Positions 1 through 64,000 of a stretch of DNA of 64,000 nucleotides are shown here, piece by piece. Below the pieces are notes generated by a model. The model saw only the letters and a list, made by a program, of their open reading frames with translations, had not been told where the DNA came from and made no database searches. This DNA is from Ailurus styani (Eukaryota > Chordata > Mammalia > Carnivora > Ailuridae), in contig LNAC01000686.1 of NCBI GenBank assembly GCA_002007465.1, forward strand, positions 561,089 to 625,088, read 5' to 3'. Within the stretch, counting starts at the first letter, position 1, and every line of letters begins with the position of its first letter. The position numbers were made by a program, and so were the translations under genes.

Positions 1-50
1 GAGACTTCTGAAGAAACTTTTGTTCAGTAAATTAGGTCTAACAAAATTAC

Positions 51-218
51 TGGGGCACCTGAGTGGCTCAGTCAGTTAAGTATCCATCTGACTTGACTTC
101 GGCTCAGGTCATGATTTCAGGGTTGTGCGATAGAGCCTGGATTCCCACTGGGTGTGGGGCCTGCTTAATTTTCTCTCTCCCTCTGTCCCTCCCCACTCTA
201 AAGTTAAAAAAAAAAAAA
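51..218 (+). mobile_element. CAN-SINE, old copy
   Basis: Degenerate tRNA-derived head (TGAGTGGCTCAGTCAGTTAAG), pyrimidine-rich body and A tail ending near 218. SUPT16H intron beyond exon 21. Confidence 0.85.
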
Positions 219-296
219 ACTCTCAAAAATGAAAATCATCAGAAATAATAAGGACCTAGTTTTCAAAATAGCTATCCTTCTGCTTTCTTTTCTCTA

Positions 297-29157
<28,861 letters not shown>

Positions 29158-29209
29158 CTAGATTTTCGCGGGGTTGTCTTGTCAACTTAGCAATAGCCGC
29201 ACGCGAGGC

Positions 29210-29224
29210 GACGTCATCACGTGA
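29210..29224. promoter_or_regulatory. CRE-like site fused to a CACGTG E-box
   Basis: GACGTCAT (29,210-29,217) shares its last base with the palindrome TCACGTGA (29,217-29,224). The first is a CREB/ATF-type element, the second the USF/MITF/TFEB-type E-box. They lie about 310 bp upstream of the SUPT16H ATG inside the CpG island. Confidence 0.55.
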
Positions 29225-29480
29225 CGCTCCGCCCGCCCTTACTCTCGGCCCCGCTGCGGTTTCCAGGAGCTCCGACTTCTGGCCCAGGCGGCGGCGGCTG
29301 GGCACTGCGAAGGCGGCGGGAGGCCTGCCGTGCGCGCCCCGCCCCACACGAGCAGCCGCGCGCCGCTGCAACGCCCCACCCACCGACAAACGAAGGGGAA
29401 GCGGAAAGAGCGGGATCTGGCGCGGGATGGGAGTGGGAACTTCGGGGGCGTTCGGCTCCTAAATGGTAGGGAAGCAAAAG

Positions 29481-30119
29481 CTGCTGCTGCTCCAGGACTG
29501 GAAGAATCCTTGGTGGCGAGGATAGAGAGCACTAACGGGAGAAAAAGCCCACAAAACTTTCTGCCTTAGGGAAATAAAATGCCAGGCTTCATCTGAGCGC
29601 TGGGATGGCAGGGGATGAGTCTTAGGAAACAAATGGCTTGAGGGGCTTCACACAACCCAGTCTGCCCGGCAAACCACCCCCCCCCCGCCCCGCACGCCGG
29701 CCCAAGTCTTGGCAACATTCCTTCCAGTCTGTTCCCTTGCCAAAGTTCATGAAGTGATACCATTCTCATAGCTTCCCCAAAGCATTATTTCGTTATTTCA
29801 GTTAATTTCAAACAAAATGTACATGGTTCCTTGAAGAAATTCTTCTCGTTTCTTCCAAAAACTTGGGATTTTGAATGTGGAACATTTACCTACTATTTAA
29901 ACAACTCCCTCGCCTTCAGCAAGCTGGATCGACTACACTTGCATATATCCTTTAATGGAGTACAGATGACTTGTCTGTCCTATCCAAGGTAACTCCATTT
30001 ATAATAATGACCTTTAGGAAAGTGGTATTGAAATTACCCATCATGAATTCAAAATTAACCTTTATATTGGGTTTTAGCAAATATAGAACAAGGGAAGAGT
30101 GGAAAAGGATTAACTTAAA
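29481..30119. other. CHD8-SUPT16H intergenic spacer
   Basis: About 640 bp between the CpG island and the candidate CHD8 poly(A) signal. No repeat or gene recognised apart from a C-run at 29,677-29,686. Confidence 0.55.
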
Positions 30120-30125
30120 TTTATT
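30120..30125 (-). terminator. CHD8: candidate CHD8 polyadenylation signal AATAAA
   Basis: TTTATT on the plus strand reads AATAAA on the gene strand, about 395 nt after the stop. It is the first canonical hexamer seen downstream and would give a 3' UTR of about 0.4 kb. No clear GU-rich element follows, so it remains a candidate. Confidence 0.5.
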
Positions 30126-30516
30126 AATGCCAAGGGGAAGGAAGGTAACAGTTCCTGACCCTCCAGCTGTATCCACAGTTCGGCCAGGAACAGGCTCTGC
30201 CAGAGGCTAGGGCCAGCGCTACATAGTCTGTGGTTAATGGAGGGGTTTAGGGAGGGGTGAGCACATCAGCTGCTCTAGTCTCCTTTCCTTCCCCAGAAAT
30301 GAGGAAGTGGTCATGTATTATTTTAGGAGTTCCCCCTGCCCACCCAATCCTCTCAAATTTGGAAGCAATCAGGTACAAGTTTTCTTTATCCTTTTCACCT
30401 CCCAGAGTCCTGGGTTTCCCCACATCTCCCCTGCCCCTCCCACTTTTCCATAGTCCAAGGGCCAGAGTAATTGAAAATACAGCAGCCACCCAAGCAATGG
30501 GGACCATGCTGGGGCT

Positions 30517-60669
<30,153 letters not shown>

Positions 60670-61216
60670 CTGTAGCGGCAAGAATGGTTAAAATAACTGT
60701 GTAGGTATCTCAAAGAGAAAAATCTTTAAAACCATTTGCCTTTAGTCGTACACTTAGATTTTACTCCAAAATCTCTATGAAAAACCAAGCCAAAAAGATA
60801 AAGAGCTTATTTATCAAATTACGTGATATCAAACCATATACTTAATTTTATGTACCAAATACATATTAATTTGCCAAACTTTTTTCAAAGAACCAGAATC
60901 CACCTGAAAGTAAACTGGCTACTACAGGCAAGAAACTCTGGTAAAATGAAACAGGACTCAACCTGAAGGGTACAATGTGCTTTCCATAAGGAGCAACCCT
61001 TAAGTGCAAAGGTGCAAGACTGCTTGTTACTAATTTTGCTTTTTGTTTTAGTTATAAGGTTTTTTTTGTTTTAATAAATAGAATTATACTATATGATGAT
61101 TATAGTATTGTTCTGCTACTTACCTTTCTGTTAACAGTATTCCTTAGGGGTGTTTTCCACATCAACACATTTTAGATTTATGTTATTCCTTCAAGTGGTT
61201 GAGCAAACATTTTTGT
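60670..61216. other. CHD8 intron stretch without recognised features
   Basis: Upstream of the first visible CHD8 exon. Nothing recognised. Confidence 0.5.
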
Positions 61217-61424
61217 AAGATTTTATTTATTTTGGAAGCAGAGTGTGCAAGCACATGTGCACGTACAAGGGGGGAGGGAAAAAATGCCAAGCAGACTCCA
61301 CGCTAAGCATGGAGCTCAATCTCAGAACCAATCACATTGGGCTCAATCTCAGAACCCTGAGATGATGACCTGAGCTAAAACCAAGAGTTAGACGCTCAAC
61401 TGACTAAGCGACTCAGGCACCCTG
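61217..61424 (-). mobile_element. CAN-SINE with internal duplication
   Basis: GCTCAATCTCAGAACC occurs twice in the copy (about 61,313 and 61,341). Confidence 0.87.
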
Positions 61425-61670
61425 AATAAAACATGTTTAATTAAGTAATTTAAGTAATACTTTGTAGCTCATGATAAAAAATTGTGAAGGACAGAGAGAT
61501 AAAATTATTTTTCAATCATGATTATATCTCCTAAAAACCCAAACAAATTAAATGAATTAAGAGACACAGAACTACTGAAATTAAACAAACTTCCCTGGCA
61601 TAAAATTAATTTTTAAGACTATCATTCTTATGTAAACTGAGCCATAAAATATAATGAAAGAAAAGATTCG

Positions 61671-61858
61671 GGGCACTGGGTGGCTCAGTCACTTATGTGC
61701 CTGCCTTCGGCTCAGGTCATGATCCCAGGGTCCTGGGTTTGAGCCCTGCCATTGGGTGCCCTGCTCAGCGGAGAGCCTGCTTCTCCCTCTCCCTCTGCTA
61801 TTCCCCCTGCTTATGCTCTGTCAAATAAATAAATAAAATCTTTAAAAAAAAAAAAGAA
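61671..61858 (+). mobile_element. CAN-SINE
   Basis: Plus-strand copy with AAATAAATAAATAAAATC tail. Abuts L1 sequence. Confidence 0.9.
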
Positions 61859-62049
61859 AGAATTCTATAAATGAAAACAAAAAGATTACTTATCTAAAGA
61901 ATTAAATTTAGTAAGAAAGATGTAAAATCTATATGAAGAAAACTCTGAAACACTCCAGGAGGACTTAAAGAGGACTTAAATAAATAAAAAAATACATTGT
62001 CCTGCAATAAGAAAACTTAATTCTAATTACATAAAAATAACAAAATAAT

Positions 62050-62260
62050 GGGCGCCTGGGTGGCTCAGTGGGTTAAAGCCGCTGCCTTCGGCTCAGGTCA
62101 TGATCCCAGGGTCCTGGGATCGAGGCCCACATCGGGCTCTCTGCTCAGCAGGGAGCCTGCTTCCTCCTCTCTCCTCTCTCTCTGCCTGCCTCTCTGCCTA
62201 CTTGTAATCTCTCTCTCTGTGTCAAATGAATAAATAAAATCTTTAAAAAAAAAACAAAAC
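62050..62260 (+). mobile_element. young CAN-SINE in L1
   Basis: ACAAAATAATG before and ACAAAATAAAATG after. Full-length mustelid-type copy. Confidence 0.92.
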
Positions 62261-62655
62261 AAAAAACAAAATAAAATGAACAAAACTTTTTAATTAGATA
62301 AGCTGATTCCAAAAATCGAAGAGAGAAAAAAACACTTAAGAATAACCAGGAAAAATAAGAAAAGTGTGCTTGGCCTTATCAGATATTAAGGACACTAATG
62401 AGCTATACTAATTAACAAAGGTTGGTACCTCTCCAAGAAAAGATAAACAGGTCAATGAAATAATGTCCAAATACAGACTAAAATACTATGTGGATATAGA
62501 ACATGATAAAAATAGCACTTCTAATCAGTGAGGGAAAAGTAGATTATTCTATAAATGGAATTAGAAACAAATGGCTAGCCATCTAGAGGTTGAAACAAAC
62601 TAAATTACATAAAAATAAAGGATTTCCAAAATCTTTATACAAATCTTAAAAAAGG

Positions 62656-62832
62656 GACACCTGGGTGGCTTAGTTAGTTAAGTCTGCCTTTGGCTCAGGT
62701 CATGATCCCAAGATTCTGGGATTGAGTCCCACATCAGGCTCCTTGCTCAGTGGGGATCCTCTGCCTGCCTCTCCCCCTGCTTGTGTTCTCTCTCTCTCTG
62801 ACAAATAAATAAAATCTTAAAAAAAAAAACAA
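62656..62832 (+). mobile_element. CAN-SINE in L1
   Basis: Plus-strand copy, head GGGACACCTGGGTGGCTTAG. Confidence 0.89.
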
Positions 62833-63764
62833 AAAAACCCAAAAACTTAAAAAGACATAACATTTCTAAAAGAAAGCATGGAAGAATTTTTTATAATCTG
62901 GTAGTAGGAAATATGTTTCTCATAAATTGATCAATTTTGCCTTGCAAAAAATTTGAGATTACATATCATAAGAAAGTTGAGACAAATAACAAATGGATGG
63001 GGAAAACACCAAATGCTCCATTTCCTAAGCACAGAGTTCTTTTAAATAACTAAGAAGATCCATAACGCAACAGAAAAATGGGCAAATATCATGAACAGAC
63101 AGTAGGAAAAAGAAATACAAATGGCTTTTGAGATACTTTTTTTTTTTTTTGCACCTAACAGACTGGTCAAAAGCAGAAAGTCTGATCAAATATTGAAACA
63201 GGAACTTGTACATACATTGTTGGTCAGAGTACACAACCTCTATAAAAGAAAATTTGACAATACCCTTTGGTCCAGAGATTCCACTTCAAAGACAATATCC
63301 TACGAATAAATCTGCACATATAGACAAATCTTTGTAGCATTACTTGTAATAGTAGAAGACCAGAGAAAACCTTAATGCCCATCAATAGGGGAATAGTTAA
63401 ACAAATTATAGTATAGTTAAAATATGGAATACTATAGAAGAGTATTTAAAAAGAATGGGTAAAGAAAAAAAAGGGTAGGTGACAAAACCAAATACTAAAG
63501 ATGTGGAACTGGAACTCTTATTACTGATGAAAGTGTAAAATGACACAATCACTTTGGAAGTTGACAGATCCTTATAGAGTTATAATGTTTATATATGTAA
63601 CTACCCTATGGTCTAGCAATCCTATTCCTTAGCTAGGAGAAATGAAAACTCATGTCCAAGAAGTACAAAGACTATTCACTGCAGCCTTACTCATAGTAGC
63701 TCCAAAATGGAAACAATCCAATGTCCATGAATAGATATGCAGTTTTTAATTTTTTTATTATTTT

Positions 63765-63870
63765 TAATATTTGTTTGTTTATTTGTAAATCTACACCCAA
63801 TGTGGGGCATGAACTCATGATCCCAAGATCAAAAGTCGCATACTCTACTGACTGAGCCTGCCAGGCACCC
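63765..63870 (-). mobile_element. short-type CAN-SINE
   Basis: ACCCAATGTGGGGCATGAACTC to GAGCCTGCCAGGCACCCC. Confidence 0.83.
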
Positions 63871-63874
63871 CTCT

Positions 63875-64000
63875 ACTTTGTTGTTTTTAATTGCTCTGTA
63901 GCATTCTATGGTGTGGATTTTCAGAATTTTATTAACTATTTCTCCTCCATGGACAATGAATTTTTGGATATTTTTTCTATTGCAAATACTGCTGCAATAC
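63875..64000 (-). mobile_element. L1 fragment, antisense, cut by the window edge
   Basis: AATTGCTCTGTAGCATTCTATG and ATGGACAATGAATTTTTGG resemble the antisense of an L1 3' region. Confidence 0.55.

Larger units (their letters stand above)
61860..63740 (+). mobile_element. old L1 ORF2 remnant, split by SINEs
   Basis: AACTCTGAAACACTCCAGGAGG, CTATACTAATTAACAAAGG and GAAAAATGGGCAAATATCATG follow the order of L1 ORF2. Frames are broken throughout. Confidence 0.7.

Noticed and set aside
29221..29569. Overlapping open frames on both strands in the CpG island
   Set aside because: High G+C removes stop codons by chance. No known protein, and they overlap promoter and 5' UTR sequence.

Overview
This window is ordinary nuclear DNA from a carnivoran mammal, most likely a mustelid (ferret, mink, marten or otter group). 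Two things point there. The exons encode vertebrate SUPT16H and CHD8 with split codons that rejoin exactly. The introns are packed with tRNA-derived CAN-SINEs, many of a subtype I recall as typical of Mustelidae (a 'cagtgggttaaagcctctgcc' type head and a 'cctgcctctctgcctacttg' type body). The species call rests on memory of repeat subtypes, not on a search. The locus corresponds to human 14q11.2, where SUPT16H and CHD8 are also adjacent and on the same strand.

Layout: all gene content is on the minus strand. Positions 1-28,899 hold SUPT16H, the large subunit of the FACT histone chaperone. Coding exons 1-21 (residues 1-830 of about 1,047) are present, and the rest lies beyond the left edge. 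Intron 1 alone is 14.4 kb and mostly repeats. Positions 28,560-29,480 are a CpG-rich promoter with paired ETS/GABP-type sites and a CRE-like plus CACGTG block. About 29,480-30,120 is a short intergenic gap. Positions 30,517-60,669 hold 33 coding exons of CHD8 (2,010 codons, about residues 572-2,581 of the human protein), an ATP-dependent chromatin remodeller with two chromodomains, a Snf2 ATPase and a BRK domain. The 5' end of CHD8 lies beyond the right edge, and 60,670-64,000 is intron.

Two box C/D snoRNA genes sit in CHD8 introns (35,377-35,468 and 41,118-41,234). Both carry an element complementary to U6 snRNA that places U6 A53 exactly at the D'-box methylation position, which identifies them as SNORD9-like and SNORD8-like. 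The locus therefore joins two chromatin factors (a nucleosome chaperone and a remodeller) with two small RNAs that modify the spliceosome.

Repeats: I count about 57 CAN-SINE copies (one per about 1.1 kb), plus L1, L2, MIR, hAT-Charlie-type and MLT1 remnants. Several SINEs are nested, tandem or head-to-head. One lies in the branch-point region of a constitutive CHD8 exon. All three runs of N are inside or at the edge of SINEs.

I found no undescribed genetic system. The most useful observations are the snoRNA pair, the SINE beside the CHD8 acceptor, and SINE insertion structures that record multiple hits on one target site.
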